Below, in pieces: positions 31,930-41,575 of a stretch of DNA of 64,000 nt; position 1 is the stretch's first letter; every line of letters starts with the position of its first letter. Source of the stretch: Acidovorax sp. sif1233 (GTDB taxonomy: Bacteria; Pseudomonadota; Gammaproteobacteria; Burkholderiales; Burkholderiaceae_C); NCBI RefSeq assembly GCF_019218755.1, contig NZ_JAHUWZ010000013.1:1-64000 (forward strand), in the 5' to 3' direction. Made by a program: the position numbers and the translations under genes. The notes beneath the pieces are model-generated. The model was not told the DNA's origin and did no database searches. It saw only the letters and a program-made list of their open reading frames with translations.

Positions 31930-34900
31930 ATGCCCCATCAGCTTCGCCGCATCATCGCCATCAACATCAGGAACCCCAGCGACAGCAACCCTTCGGGGCG
32001 GATCTCTGAGCTGGACCCACGCGGCGGTGTTCTGGCGGTGGGTGACAACGGGGTGGGCAAGACCACTTTTCTGCGCCTGATCCCTCTCTTCTATGGTGCT
32101 ACCCCCTCCCAGGTCCTGAAGGGTTCCGGGAAGGCGTCCATGATCCGGCACACGCTACCCGACCCCAGCAGCGCGGTGGCCTATGAGTACGAGCGGGAGA
32201 GTGACTCACATCTGCGCACGGTGGTGATGTATGCCAAGGATGGCGAGGACATCCCGGACTTTCGGATCGTCTCAGCCGGGTTTGATGAAACCTTCTTCTA
32301 CGACGAGAACAACACGTTTGTGACGCGCTCGGAGTTCGCCCAACGGCTCCATGCGCGCAACATCAACGTCTCGCCCGTCCTGCAGCTCAACGAGTACCGC
32401 AGCGTCATCCTGAATGAGCGCATGAGCAGCAAGAACGCCAAGCAGATGATGCTGTTGGCCCGCGATCACTCTTTGGGACCACGCCCCCTGCGAAATCTCA
32501 ACCAGATTGCAGCCGCGATGGCGAATGAGAAGATCAGCTTTCGTGACCTGCAGAACATCGTGCTGGAACGCGTGGCCGAGGACCAGGCCACGGAATCGAA
32601 GCGTCAGAACGTGCGCGAACTCAAGCAGCGCCGGGAGGATGTGACCACCTGGTTGGACAGTCGCACCCACATGGCCGATATCTTGAAGCGCAAACCCGAC
32701 GCTGACCGGATGAAGGAACGCATCGGCCGCATCAAAGGGGTTCACATGGAGCTGTGCTCGCTCCATGTGGCCGTCAAGGCAGCACTCGCCCAGGCGGCAA
32801 CGGACCAAGAACGGTTGACCAGTGAGCGCAAGGCCCAGGCAGAGGCCTTCGATCAGGCGCTTAGTGCTTTGGGCAACGAAATCACGGAGGCAGAGCAGAA
32901 AAAGACCGAAGCCCATGGCGATTGGCAGCGCCTCAATGAAGCGTTTCTGGCCGTGAACAGTCGCCAGAATCACTTCGACCGGATCGATGCGAAGACCCTT
33001 GAGGCCAATGAATCCAGGGAGGCCGCACTTCGGCAGCAGGCGCGGGACAAGGAGAAAGAGCATGAGCGCCTCACCTCTGCATCGGGTTCTCTCCAGACCG
33101 AATACGAGAGGCGCTGTCTCGAAATCGAGCAGTCCGCACAGCGTCAGCAAAATGAGATCGCTGAGCGCAAAGCCACAGCACAAAGCGCGGGGCTCAAAAA
33201 GCGTTTGGCCCTCGGTGAAGCCAAGGACGCGGACTTGCAGGCGCTGGAGGAGCCCCCCAGGCTCGCCGAGATCGCCAAGGAGCGCACCCGCCTGGCCACC
33301 CGCGAAGGCGAGATCAACCAACAGATCAAAAACCCCGCTGCCACGGATGAGACCCTTGCTGCACAAGAGGAGTCTGAGGCCATTCTCGAACAGCGCCGCA
33401 AGGATTTCGACGCAGCCAGGGAAACCGCCTTGGCACGCGATAAAGATGAGGCCCAGGCTCGCGGTGAGCTTGAAGCGGCTGTCAAGGCCGTGGAGGGTCT
33501 TGAGGCCAGTCAGAAAGCGCTGCTGGACCACATTGATGCCCTGACCGCCCAGGTCACCCCGGAACCCGGTTCCTTGCTCGCCTTCATCCGTGCAAGCGAC
33601 GACCCTGTATGGCCCCATGCCAGCAAGCTGATCGCGGAGGCAGTGATCCACCGAACCGACCTCTCACCAGTGATGCTGGACATCCCAGCCGCACAGAGAG
33701 GCGAGGAGGGGGCCGTGGTGGTGGGCAATGCCACGGTGAGCACTCAGGAGCTACCCCTGCCTGAGTGGTTCTCGATGGATTCGGTGCGCCACCAGCTTGA
33801 AACTGCAAAAGGCCAGCTCGCAAACATCAACGCGTCGGTGGACAAAGCGGCAGACCATGCAGAAACAGCCCGACTGAAGCTGAAGCAGGCCGGTACCGAC
33901 CATGGCAGGGCGGTAGCTAACCTTGGTTTGGCGAAGTCGGCCTTTGATGCTGCGGTCACAGAGAAAGGACGCCTCGACAGCCTTGTGAAGACCGAGCGTA
34001 GCGCGGCAGAGACCCAGGCTAGGAAGGACCTTGTTGCTTTGCAGGCGGCTCTCACAGCCCTTGGCAAAGAAGACCACGGCATCCGCGAAGGCGTCAAAAG
34101 AAATCGCCAAGCAATCCATGCGGAATACAAGCTCAAGGCCGAGACTCTGGAAGCCGAGATGACGAGTGCGATCAACAAGCTGGATGCCGAGGCGCAGGGA
34201 GTTGAAGCGACCCTCAAGACCGATCTGAACAACGCTCGACAGGACTACGAGCGCAAGCTGGCTGGCATGGGGCTCGATACCGTGCGGATCAATGCCGTGG
34301 AGGGAGAGCTGCAAGAGCTGCGGGCCCAGCTTGAAGCGATTGCCAACAACCGGCATGAGGTGGCTGCGTGGAAAAAATTCTGCACGGAGGAGCTACCGCA
34401 CTTTGAAACCACCCGGCGCAGGGTGGGAGATCTGCACACCGCTTTTCTGAAGGCGTCTGAGCGCCTTGGGAATCTTGAAACCAGCCGAAATGATCTGACC
34501 AAGGAGGCCAAGGAGGTGCTTGATGCCCTCGACGGGCAGATTTCAACCGCCGCCAATGACGCACAGCGCTTGGAGGAATTGCGCGCCCAGAAGCTCAAAG
34601 ACTATCTCGACTTTGTGCCCAGCAGCGCCCACACCGGGCGCTCCATGCTGGAACTCGACCAGGAGGTGACCCGCAAACTCCGCACGCTGGTGGATGAGGC
34701 TGCGGCCCTTCGCAGCGAGGTCCTGTCCCTGCGCAATGAGTTTGAGAAGAAGGAGGGCGGGCCCAATGACTGGCTCAAGCTCAAGCGCAAGGAGCTACCT
34801 GACCGGCAGACCCGTCTGGAGCACGAGTACCTGTGGCTCGAAGCGGAGCAGCTGTGCGACTGGTTTGAACGCACTGAATGCGGGAGCTTCATCGAACAGC

Positions 34901-35634
34901 TCACCCACCAGATGAACGGCTTCTTCGAAAACGCCAGCGTGTTCGTGAGCCGTCTGGACACCTTCGACCGCCTGGTGGCGACGTTCAACACCGAGCTGGG
35001 CAGGGCGCTGGCCACGGCCGAGCACTTCGAGCGCTTCAAGAACCTGAGCGTGCGCGTCACATCGAGCGTGGGCCAGCAGGCGTTCCTCTCGGTGCTGCGC
35101 AAGATGCGGGACAAGAGCCCCACGATTTCGCTCACAGGGCGCGCGTACTCCCGTGTCGGCATGGAGCTGCCCTCGGATGAGGATACCGCCTTGGTCCGCG
35201 AGTACAAGGAGATCCTGCGCTCCGATGGTGGGGTGCAGGTGGACCTGAACGAGCAGGTACGCCTCGAATTCAGCCTCTATGAGAACGGCAAGCGCTCCGT
35301 CATCAGCAATGAGGAGGAGTTCCGGGCGGTGTCGTCCAACGGCAATTCCGCCCTCATTACGGCCATGTTCCTCATGGGCTTCGTGCAGATGATCCGGGGC
35401 TCCTCGCCGGTCCGGTTGGTGTGGGTGACCGACGAATTGGGCCGGTTTGACGCCAAGAACGTCGGCGCGTTCCTCAAGACCCTGGCCCTGAACAACATCG
35501 ACGTGATCAGCGCCAGCCCCAGTGTCGATCCGGCGCTCGCGCGCCACTTCCCGCGCCTGAGCCTGTTCGAGAACACCGGGGCGATCTTCACCAACGAGAC
35601 CCACGAACTGGAGGCCGAGCATGAACTCGCTTAA
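31930..35634 (+). CDS. jetC: Wadjet JetC-like SMC/MukB-type ATPase
   Basis: 1234 residues. The ATPase head is split: Walker A GDNGVGKTT at 38-46, and near the C-terminus an ABC signature-like segment (SNGNSALITAMF, about 1137) followed by Walker B TDELGRFD (D1168, E1169). Between them lie about 900 residues of coiled coil with a hinge-like segment in the middle. This is the SMC subunit of Wadjet/Mks complexes, which extrude DNA loops and act against plasmids. It is the first gene of a four-gene operon with overlapping ends (14 bp to the next). GAGGGA lies before the ATG. Confidence 0.88.
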   Translation: MPHQLRRIIAINIRNPSDSNPSGRISELDPRGGVLAVGDNGVGKTTFLRLIPLFYGATPSQVLKGSGKASMIRHTLPDPSSAVAYEYERESDSHLRTVVMYAKDGEDIPDFRIVSAGFDETFFYDENNTFVTRSEFAQRLHARNINVSPVLQLNEYRSVILNERMSSKNAKQMMLLARDHSLGPRPLRNLNQIAAAMANEKISFRDLQNIVLERVAEDQATESKRQNVRELKQRREDVTTWLDSRTHMADILKRKPDADRMKERIGRIKGVHMELCSLHVAVKAALAQAATDQERLTSERKAQAEAFDQALSALGNEITEAEQKKTEAHGDWQRLNEAFLAVNSRQNHFDRIDAKTLEANESREAALRQQARDKEKEHERLTSASGSLQTEYERRCLEIEQSAQRQQNEIAERKATAQSAGLKKRLALGEAKDADLQALEEPPRLAEIAKERTRLATREGEINQQIKNPAATDETLAAQEESEAILEQRRKDFDAARETALARDKDEAQARGELEAAVKAVEGLEASQKALLDHIDALTAQVTPEPGSLLAFIRASDDPVWPHASKLIAEAVIHRTDLSPVMLDIPAAQRGEEGAVVVGNATVSTQELPLPEWFSMDSVRHQLETAKGQLANINASVDKAADHAETARLKLKQAGTDHGRAVANLGLAKSAFDAAVTEKGRLDSLVKTERSAAETQARKDLVALQAALTALGKEDHGIREGVKRNRQAIHAEYKLKAETLEAEMTSAINKLDAEAQGVEATLKTDLNNARQDYERKLAGMGLDTVRINAVEGELQELRAQLEAIANNRHEVAAWKKFCTEELPHFETTRRRVGDLHTAFLKASERLGNLETSRNDLTKEAKEVLDALDGQISTAANDAQRLEELRAQKLKDYLDFVPSSAHTGRSMLELDQEVTRKLRTLVDEAAALRSEVLSLRNEFEKKEGGPNDWLKLKRKELPDRQTRLEHEYLWLEAEQLCDWFERTECGSFIEQLTHQMNGFFENASVFVSRLDTFDRLVATFNTELGRALATAEHFERFKNLSVRVTSSVGQQAFLSVLRKMRDKSPTISLTGRAYSRVGMELPSDEDTALVREYKEILRSDGGVQVDLNEQVRLEFSLYENGKRSVISNEEEFRAVSSNGNSALITAMFLMGFVQMIRGSSPVRLVWVTDELGRFDAKNVGAFLKTLALNNIDVISASPSVDPALARHFPRLSLFENTGAIFTNETHELEAEHELA

Positions 35635-36292
35635 ATCCGCGCTCAAGCTGCTCGCCAAGGGTGAGTTTGTCTGCAAAGTCCGGTTTGAGAGTGAGTACGA
35701 GGCACTGGCGACACAGGAAGGCCAGCAGCAGGCCCAGGAATGGCTATCGGCCGTGGGGTACCGGCTGGCGCGTCTCCACGACGAGGGGGCGTTCTTTATG
35801 GCCTACGACGAATCGCCCACCACCGACACCCGTGCTCGCATCCGGGAAGAACTCAAAACGGTGCGCCACCGGCTGATGCCCTATGTGGGCTTCTTCAACC
35901 TGTTGCGGGAGGCGCAGGGGAGCGATCCGCAGCTCCACGCGGGCGACGTGGTGTGGTTGACCGAGATCAGTGAGGCCGTGCGCAACTCCTCCGCGCTGGA
36001 GCGGCGTCTGGCCGACATGCGCGAACTCGCCGATAACCGGGTGACGGACAGCGGTGCAACGGTGTTCCGCGTCCAGAAGATGTTCAAGATCCTGGAGGAC
36101 GCGGGCTACCTGCAGCAGACCAACGAGGTGAGCAAGGGCTACACCTTCACCGGCAAGGTGGACTACCTGCTCCAGCTCATTGCCTTCATCAACGAAAACA
36201 CCCCCCACATCTCTGATGAGCAGGTGGTGGACCAGATCGACCCCCAGGCGCGGCTGGAAGAGGCTGAGGCTCCCGAGGCGGGGGCTGCATGA
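35621..36292 (+). CDS. jetB: Wadjet JetB/MksE-like subunit
   Basis: 223 residues, mixed winged-helix pattern, acidic C-terminus. The segment RVQKMFKILEDAGYLQQTNEVSKGYTFTGKVDYLLQLI fits a MukE/MksE-type winged helix. The call depends mainly on size and position between the SMC gene and the kleisin-like gene, with overlaps of 14 and 4 bp. Confidence 0.78.
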   Translation: MNSLKSALKLLAKGEFVCKVRFESEYEALATQEGQQQAQEWLSAVGYRLARLHDEGAFFMAYDESPTTDTRARIREELKTVRHRLMPYVGFFNLLREAQGSDPQLHAGDVVWLTEISEAVRNSSALERRLADMRELADNRVTDSGATVFRVQKMFKILEDAGYLQQTNEVSKGYTFTGKVDYLLQLIAFINENTPHISDEQVVDQIDPQARLEEAEAPEAGAA

Positions 36293-37521
36293 CCTCCTCA
36301 CCGACCAAGGACGTACTGAAGACGCTCTACCAGCATGCCGATGTGGTGGAGCAAACCCGGCGCGACGGCATCATTGTGCCGGCGCAAGATGCCCCGCAGG
36401 CGTCCGTGGGGGCTCTGCGGCAGGCCAACGCCCTGCGCCCTGCGGGGGAGGATGGATATCGGCTGCACCCCAAGCTGCGCGACTTCCTGAACGACCACCT
36501 GCAGCTCTTCCCGGCCTACCAGACCCTGGCCGAGATCGGTTCGCGCATAGGCCAGGCGAATCAGCTCTGGAATGAGGTGGACGATCTGTTTCGCGCCAAG
36601 GACTACAGCGCGGTGGAGAACATCGTGGAGACCATCGAATCCACGGTCTTTGATATCGGCGACAGTGTGGAGCGCAACCTGCTGTACATGCATACGCTCC
36701 TGTCCACTCGCTACGGTAACGTGCGCACGCTGGAGGCCAAGAAGTCGCAGAACCGCTTCTACCAGCGCGAAGCCAACATCCTCGCCCAAGACATGTCGCG
36801 CATGGCTGCTGTCTTTCACAAGATCGAGAGCGAGGCAACCGCTCGCGGGATGCCCGAGCTGGCCAAGTTCGTCCGCATGAACCTGCAGGCTCACCTGCAG
36901 ACCTGGCAGCATGCCATGGCCGAGATGCAGGCGCAGTTGTCGCGGGAGATCTTCCGCATCCGGGAGGTGGAGGACAGCCACAAGCATCTCGCGCGCCTGG
37001 ATCTGCTCATGCGCCAGCAGCCTTCATGGCTGGGATTCGAACTGGACCCTTCGGCGCGCATCCCCGACTTCTTTCTGGCTGCGCGCCTGCCGGATTTCGC
37101 GCCCCAGATCGAGCCGCAGGACACCGACCACCAGTTCGTGGAGGCCATGGTCAAGGAGGTGGCAGCGCTCCCTCCGCAGCCTGTGGAGCCCCAACCCAAG
37201 GAGATCAAGCGCTTCAAGCGGGTAGTGGACGAGCGGCCCGTGAAAAAAAAGTCCGATGCCGCGATTGCGCTGGACAGGCTGGCCGGTGCCGCCAAGCGCG
37301 CAACGGACAAGTTCTCGCTGGCTGAATGGCGCGAGACCGACGACCTTGCCAAGACCCTGCAGCCCCATATCTGGCTGGGCTTTGCCGTTCTCGCACTGCG
37401 GGAGCAGAAATACCGGGTGGAGGTGGTATCGAGCCCCGCGCGCCCCGGTGAGCGGTTCCGGCACCGGTTTCACGATGCGATGGTCCATCCGGCCTCGGTA
37501 GCGGGGTCCGTGAAGGCATGA
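36289..37521 (+). CDS. jetA: Wadjet JetA/MksF-like kleisin subunit
   Basis: 410 residues: N-terminal winged-helix part (GYRLHPKLRDFLNDHLQLF), a long helical middle (residues 90-230) and a basic C-terminal region. This is the MukF/MksF plan, which bridges the two SMC heads and binds the E subunit. It overlaps JetB by 4 bp (ATGA) and the Toprim gene by 4 bp. The gene order C-B-A-D differs from the A-B-C-D order of the best-known Wadjet operons. Confidence 0.78.
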   Translation: MTSSPTKDVLKTLYQHADVVEQTRRDGIIVPAQDAPQASVGALRQANALRPAGEDGYRLHPKLRDFLNDHLQLFPAYQTLAEIGSRIGQANQLWNEVDDLFRAKDYSAVENIVETIESTVFDIGDSVERNLLYMHTLLSTRYGNVRTLEAKKSQNRFYQREANILAQDMSRMAAVFHKIESEATARGMPELAKFVRMNLQAHLQTWQHAMAEMQAQLSREIFRIREVEDSHKHLARLDLLMRQQPSWLGFELDPSARIPDFFLAARLPDFAPQIEPQDTDHQFVEAMVKEVAALPPQPVEPQPKEIKRFKRVVDERPVKKKSDAAIALDRLAGAAKRATDKFSLAEWRETDDLAKTLQPHIWLGFAVLALREQKYRVEVVSSPARPGERFRHRFHDAMVHPASVAGSVKA

Positions 37522-38342
37522 ACCAGCAGCAGGTGACGTTCCTGAGGCGGCTGATCGAGACTGAGCCGTCTTCCCGGCCCTTCGGCGTGACCGCCGAATA
37601 CCTGCTCAATGCCGAGGGCCTCGGGAAGGTCCAGGGGAGAAGGGTGGTCTACACCCAGACAGACTTTGCGGCGGCGCGCAATCTGCTCAAGGCGCGAGGC
37701 TTTGAGCCATCGCGCCAGGTGGAGCCGGTACCGCGCAGTCAGGTGCAACCTGGTGAATCCGAGAAATGGGGCTCCCTGCGCGTCTCTGAGGGCCTGGTGG
37801 CGGTGGTGCCGTTGGGCCTGCCGGGGGTTCAGATCCCCACGGGGAGCATGCTGTGCATGGATGTGCGCCAAGCGCTGGCCTTGCCCTACGAGGTCCTCGT
37901 GTTCTGCGAGAACCTGGAGCCCATGCTGCGGCTGCACCATTACCAGTGGCTCGCGGGATTCCTCAAGGGGCGCCCCGCGCTGGCACTGTTCCGGGGTGCG
38001 CCTGGGTATTTCCGCACGGACATGGCGAACGAGCTGCTGGTGCAGGACCATCGTCCCGTGCTGGCGTTCTTCGACTTCGATCCCAAGGGGCTGTCCATGG
38101 CCACTTCGGTGCCACGGCGCGAGGCATTGTGTTTGCCGCCGCTGGACAGTCTGGAGGCGGCTGTCAGGGCGCAACGGCGGAAGAGTCTGTATCTGGGGTC
38201 CGTGGAGGTGTCACGGCCTCATCTGGAAGCCCAGCCTGCAGGTGGCGACGTGGGGCTCGCTTGGGGGCTCATGAAAAGGTTGGAGATGGGGCTCGATCAG
38301 GAGCATTTTCCCGTTCGTATTGGAGGCGATTTTCCTGAATGA
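37518..38342 (+). CDS. jetD: Wadjet JetD-like Toprim nuclease (short form)
   Basis: 274 residues. The C-terminal Toprim domain shows VLVFCENLEP (E131) and AFFDFDPKG (D186-x-D188), the E...DxD metal site of topoisomerase VI-like and JetD nucleases. JetD cuts DNA after the SMC complex has sized it as a small circle. The protein is clearly shorter than typical JetD proteins; the N-terminal arm is reduced to about 110 residues. The motif and the overlap with JetA make the call secure, but it is a divergent form. Confidence 0.8.
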   Translation: MNQQQVTFLRRLIETEPSSRPFGVTAEYLLNAEGLGKVQGRRVVYTQTDFAAARNLLKARGFEPSRQVEPVPRSQVQPGESEKWGSLRVSEGLVAVVPLGLPGVQIPTGSMLCMDVRQALALPYEVLVFCENLEPMLRLHHYQWLAGFLKGRPALALFRGAPGYFRTDMANELLVQDHRPVLAFFDFDPKGLSMATSVPRREALCLPPLDSLEAAVRAQRRKSLYLGSVEVSRPHLEAQPAGGDVGLAWGLMKRLEMGLDQEHFPVRIGGDFPE

Positions 38343-38404
38343 GTCATCTCATTCAGATATGCTGCTGGTTCGTTACATTTAATATTTTGGCTACGGGAGT
38401 GGGT

Positions 38405-38914
38405 ATGTTGAGGACTTCGATTGTGACTGTTGCTGTGCTTTTTGTTGCTGCGTGCGGGAAAACATCGTCATCAGATCCTGTAGACGGGCTGAAATCTGTT
38501 ATGGGTAATTTACAAACGAAGCTCAACAACCAGAAGCCTGTAATCACCCCGCCTAAGCCCGGCGATCCATATTACACACAGTGGTGGGCGCGAAAAATAT
38601 ATACCAATCCGACGATGGAGTTTGATGTACAGAAAACGGATTCGCTCGTTTCACCTTATCGAGGATTGGTCAATTTCGAGTGCAACAACCGATTTGCCAA
38701 AGGCGACTCTCAGGAATCAGTGCAGGGAGAACTCCGAGATTTTGTTGAAACGAAATGTAGGGCTACTTACGCATTTCAGGAGAAGAAATGGGTGTTCAAA
38801 GCTCTGGCATGCAATCGCGACCCTTCAAAGCCAACCTTCTTCGAAGAAATTGAAGCTGGAGATTCGAGCGTTCTTGGTCAGTGTCGGAGCATTGCTAGTT
38901 CGAATTCGCCCTGA
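38405..38914 (+). CDS. Predicted lipoprotein, 169 aa
   Basis: ATG 38405 has GGGAG upstream. MLRTSIVTVAVLFVAACGKTSSS has a lipobox VAAC (Cys18). The mature part (DPYYTQWWARKIYTNPTMEFD) is not recognised. From here to about 40.4 kb the DNA is markedly more AT-rich than the Wadjet operon, suggesting separate acquisition. Confidence 0.65.
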   Translation: MLRTSIVTVAVLFVAACGKTSSSDPVDGLKSVMGNLQTKLNNQKPVITPPKPGDPYYTQWWARKIYTNPTMEFDVQKTDSLVSPYRGLVNFECNNRFAKGDSQESVQGELRDFVETKCRATYAFQEKKWVFKALACNRDPSKPTFFEEIEAGDSSVLGQCRSIASSNSP

Positions 38915-39057
38915 TAAAAATCTTTCGTGTTCAGCCTCAAGCTTGCGATGAGTTCATTTTTGCTCCGTACAATTTTCTTGTTCAAAAAGTATGCTGACGG
39001 GCGCCTAGTTGATGAACTCATAATCCAGGCGCACGTCGCAAACGCTTTGTGGGTTTC

Positions 39058-40335
39058 CTAACGCTTCAGGATTTGTCGTTGTTCACTGATAGGCTCACAC
39101 ACAGCATCTGACTCGCTGGTGCAAACAGTGCAAGCGCCATCATCGTCTGCAAAGCAAATTTCCCTGTAGCCGTTTGGAGGTGAGTCGCAGGGACCCATGT
39201 AGCACATTGAGCCTGGGGTCGCAAAGGCTTTGAAGCGAATTTGTGGTTTGGCACCTTTTGATTGCAGTCCGTTTCTTTTGTTGCGATCAGCGATGTCCTG
39301 AGGTGTCGTCGTAAGGGTGTTGAAGCCTGTTCCCACGTAATTCATGTCGCGGATGACATAAGCTGGAGCCAGTCCTTTTTCAACATCGTCACAATCTTGC
39401 GAGGTAACTGGAAAGTCGTTGCGCCTAGATTTGGAGAGGGTTGAGGCAGTAACAGCCAGTACACCATTTACCTCAATTGTTCGCTCGGACTCGCTGAGAA
39501 TCTGGCTGGCCTGCCGTTTTTCATCCATATTTGGATCTAGGTCACCATCAACTATGACTGATCCGCTGAATGGAACTTCCAAAGAAGTTTCGAACAAAAT
39601 CAAGTCAACGCGCGTTCTCGTCATTGGAGGAACGTCCTCCAAAACTTGCGACGTGTAGTTGATGGTGGTGTTAGATGATTGGCTATCTGTTCTGTCCAGG
39701 CTTGTAGTCTGGCTTACGCTGGCACCAACGCTTGCACCGAATCCACTCGGGAGTTTGTAATCAACGCGTGCATTGACGCCAATTGTTGACGACACACCCT
39801 TTCGAACTTGCGTTGAAACGGTTGATTGTGATGTAAATGAGAAATTCTCATTTATCTTTGATTTTTCCGTTTTCGAGCAATTGATTTTTTCAGCTTGCTT
39901 TATGAAAGTCTTGGGTGGAAATTGAATTGTCTGAGCTTCCAGGACCTGCATTTGGCTGACTTGAATTACTCGGCCATTTGTCGCAATAAGCGGCTCAATG
40001 GCAATTGACTCCTTTCTTGTTACTTTGTCAAAGCATCTTGGCTCGTAGCACATGGGAGTGGTGCCGCTCATGCCTGCTGATTTTAATTCAATAGGGTAAG
40101 ACATTTTGTCTACGGGGCTTGAGCATGGTATTTTCCGTCCCAATCCCCCACCGCAGACTGTTTCAACAGTCTCGGTAACCTTCAATTTCCTTGCTCCAGG
40201 TTTTGTTGCAAGTTTTTTGGTAATTTCTTTCTGTATATCTGTCAATATTATATTTTCAGCCGCGTTTGCGTTTGTAAATAAAATGCAGACAACAGGAAGT
40301 AGCACTAATCTATTGACTAATTTCAAGGCGGTCAT
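39058..40335 (-). CDS. Secreted aerolysin/ETX-MTX2-like beta-pore-forming protein
   Basis: 425 residues. MTALKLVNRLVLLPVVCILFTNANA is a signal peptide; GAGAGGG lies before ATG 40335. Residues about 160-270 have the Ser/Thr-rich amphipathic strands of an aerolysin-type insertion loop: FSFTSQSTVSTQVRKGVSS, DYKLPSGFGASVGASVSQTT, then SQSSNTTINYTSQVLEDVPPMTRTRVDLILFETSLEVPFSGSV. The run of tandem strands followed by VPP.t...v and VPFSG is the ETX/MTX2 pattern. Many cysteines lie in N- and C-terminal regions, which could pair outside the cytoplasm. The activity is inferred. Confidence 0.65.
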   Translation of the reverse strand: MTALKLVNRLVLLPVVCILFTNANAAENIILTDIQKEITKKLATKPGARKLKVTETVETVCGGGLGRKIPCSSPVDKMSYPIELKSAGMSGTTPMCYEPRCFDKVTRKESIAIEPLIATNGRVIQVSQMQVLEAQTIQFPPKTFIKQAEKINCSKTEKSKINENFSFTSQSTVSTQVRKGVSSTIGVNARVDYKLPSGFGASVGASVSQTTSLDRTDSQSSNTTINYTSQVLEDVPPMTRTRVDLILFETSLEVPFSGSVIVDGDLDPNMDEKRQASQILSESERTIEVNGVLAVTASTLSKSRRNDFPVTSQDCDDVEKGLAPAYVIRDMNYVGTGFNTLTTTPQDIADRNKRNGLQSKGAKPQIRFKAFATPGSMCYMGPCDSPPNGYREICFADDDGACTVCTSESDAVCEPISEQRQILKR

Positions 40336-40464
40336 TGCATTCCCTCTCAAAAAGAAAGGAAATTCTGAGTAGCTTTGAAATGGGGTGCAAGCTTTTTTTG
40401 CGCAGTGTTCGCGCTGAGGACAGGCAGTTGGAAGCGATTTATGAAGGCTGATCCTCCATCGCAG

Positions 40465-41565
40465 CTACAGCCCCAAAAGCGTTCCCATGCGAGCTTCAAG
40501 AGACATAGCAGAGGGTGCTGATTTCTCCAGTAGCACTTCTGGCGGTGACGGAGATTGGGAGGGCGGATTCAGAACCAATCGCCTGAGCGTCAGATTTTCA
40601 TGTTCTAGCGCTCGATACCTTTCATTCAGGATTTCCATTTCCGCTTGGCGGGATTCATACCCCTGGTTCCATTCCAGCGCGAGTGCATCCTTGTTCTGGC
40701 GGGCGCGTTCATCCTCGGCCGCGCTCAGCAGGAACTCGTTTTCCAGCAGCAGGCCTGATCCCAGGCTGCGGATGACGGTTCGCGCCTTGTCATCGATCAC
40801 CTGGACGGGTCCATCCTGCGCCTCTTGCGCATCGGTCTTGCGCGCCAGGGTATCCTGCATGAGCCGATCCAGGGCGTACTGGTTCTCATCGGGACCACGA
40901 ATCAAATCCTTGGCCAAGATGACGCGTGCGAGAGATGGCCACAGTTCATGGCGCCAAATTTCGAAGTCCAGCCGCTGCCAGCCCTTGGGTGACACAAAAG
41001 AAACCTCGGGCAGATCGTCCGGGTCGGCAGAAGACGCTATGGCGAAATGCACCGCCAGGTTGCGCACCTCGACCCCAAAAAAGTAAGCCCCTTGCGTGGG
41101 CTCAGGCTCCAGCTCAACGGAGGTATTGGCAACGACCTCATCAGGTTGCCAGTTGGAGGCCAAGATCGCATTCAAAGGGAAGTGGGCCGACCTGAACTGG
41201 GTATCGCCATCCCCGTTGAGGAAGATCCGCCCGTCCAGGCCAAATCCTGCGTAGTGGGCGTCAGGGTCAGCCTGAAGCATGGAGACCAAGCGCGTTGTGT
41301 ACCCCCGCAGCCTCATCCATTCTGGGCTCTGGAAACGGGACTCTTTGTCGCTGACGGCAACCGACTTGCCGCTCGCCAGGTTCAAAACCGCCGCATCCAG
41401 CTCCGGTTGGGTGCCAACCCCCTGCAGAGCCAGGGTGATCGCCATCATCAGACCGTCAACCTTCTTGAAGTACCGGTTGTCCTCGTGCTCGCGGCGCAGC
41501 TTGAGCTTGCGCTCCTCGCGCTTCTTTTTCTCGCGCTTTTGGTCCTTGGTCAGCTTGGATGCCAT
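40465..41565 (-). CDS. Hypothetical protein, 366 aa
   Basis: A lysine/arginine-rich N-terminus (KLTKDQKREKKKREERKLKLRREHED), a globular middle (residues 40-270) with no motif I know, and a coiled coil near the C-terminus (ESRQAEMEILNERYRALEHENLTLRRL). It starts 10 bp after the 351-residue gene, so the two form an operon on the minus strand. Confidence 0.65.
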   Translation of the reverse strand: MASKLTKDQKREKKKREERKLKLRREHEDNRYFKKVDGLMMAITLALQGVGTQPELDAAVLNLASGKSVAVSDKESRFQSPEWMRLRGYTTRLVSMLQADPDAHYAGFGLDGRIFLNGDGDTQFRSAHFPLNAILASNWQPDEVVANTSVELEPEPTQGAYFFGVEVRNLAVHFAIASSADPDDLPEVSFVSPKGWQRLDFEIWRHELWPSLARVILAKDLIRGPDENQYALDRLMQDTLARKTDAQEAQDGPVQVIDDKARTVIRSLGSGLLLENEFLLSAAEDERARQNKDALALEWNQGYESRQAEMEILNERYRALEHENLTLRRLVLNPPSQSPSPPEVLLEKSAPSAMSLEARMGTLLGL

Positions 41566-41575
41566 GGGGGGCTCC

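Noticed and set aside
32272..33651. 459-codon minus-strand frame inside the SMC gene
   Set aside because: It is antisense to a well-supported coiled-coil ATPase; leucine-rich low complexity arises from the complement of repeated Glu/Lys codons.
34795..35676. 293-codon minus-strand frame over the end of the SMC gene
   Set aside because: Antisense shadow of conserved ATPase motifs, no ribosome site.
31930..37521. Housekeeping MukBEF condensin
   Set aside because: The operon ends with a Toprim nuclease and the order and divergence fit Wadjet/Mks defence, not chromosomal condensin.
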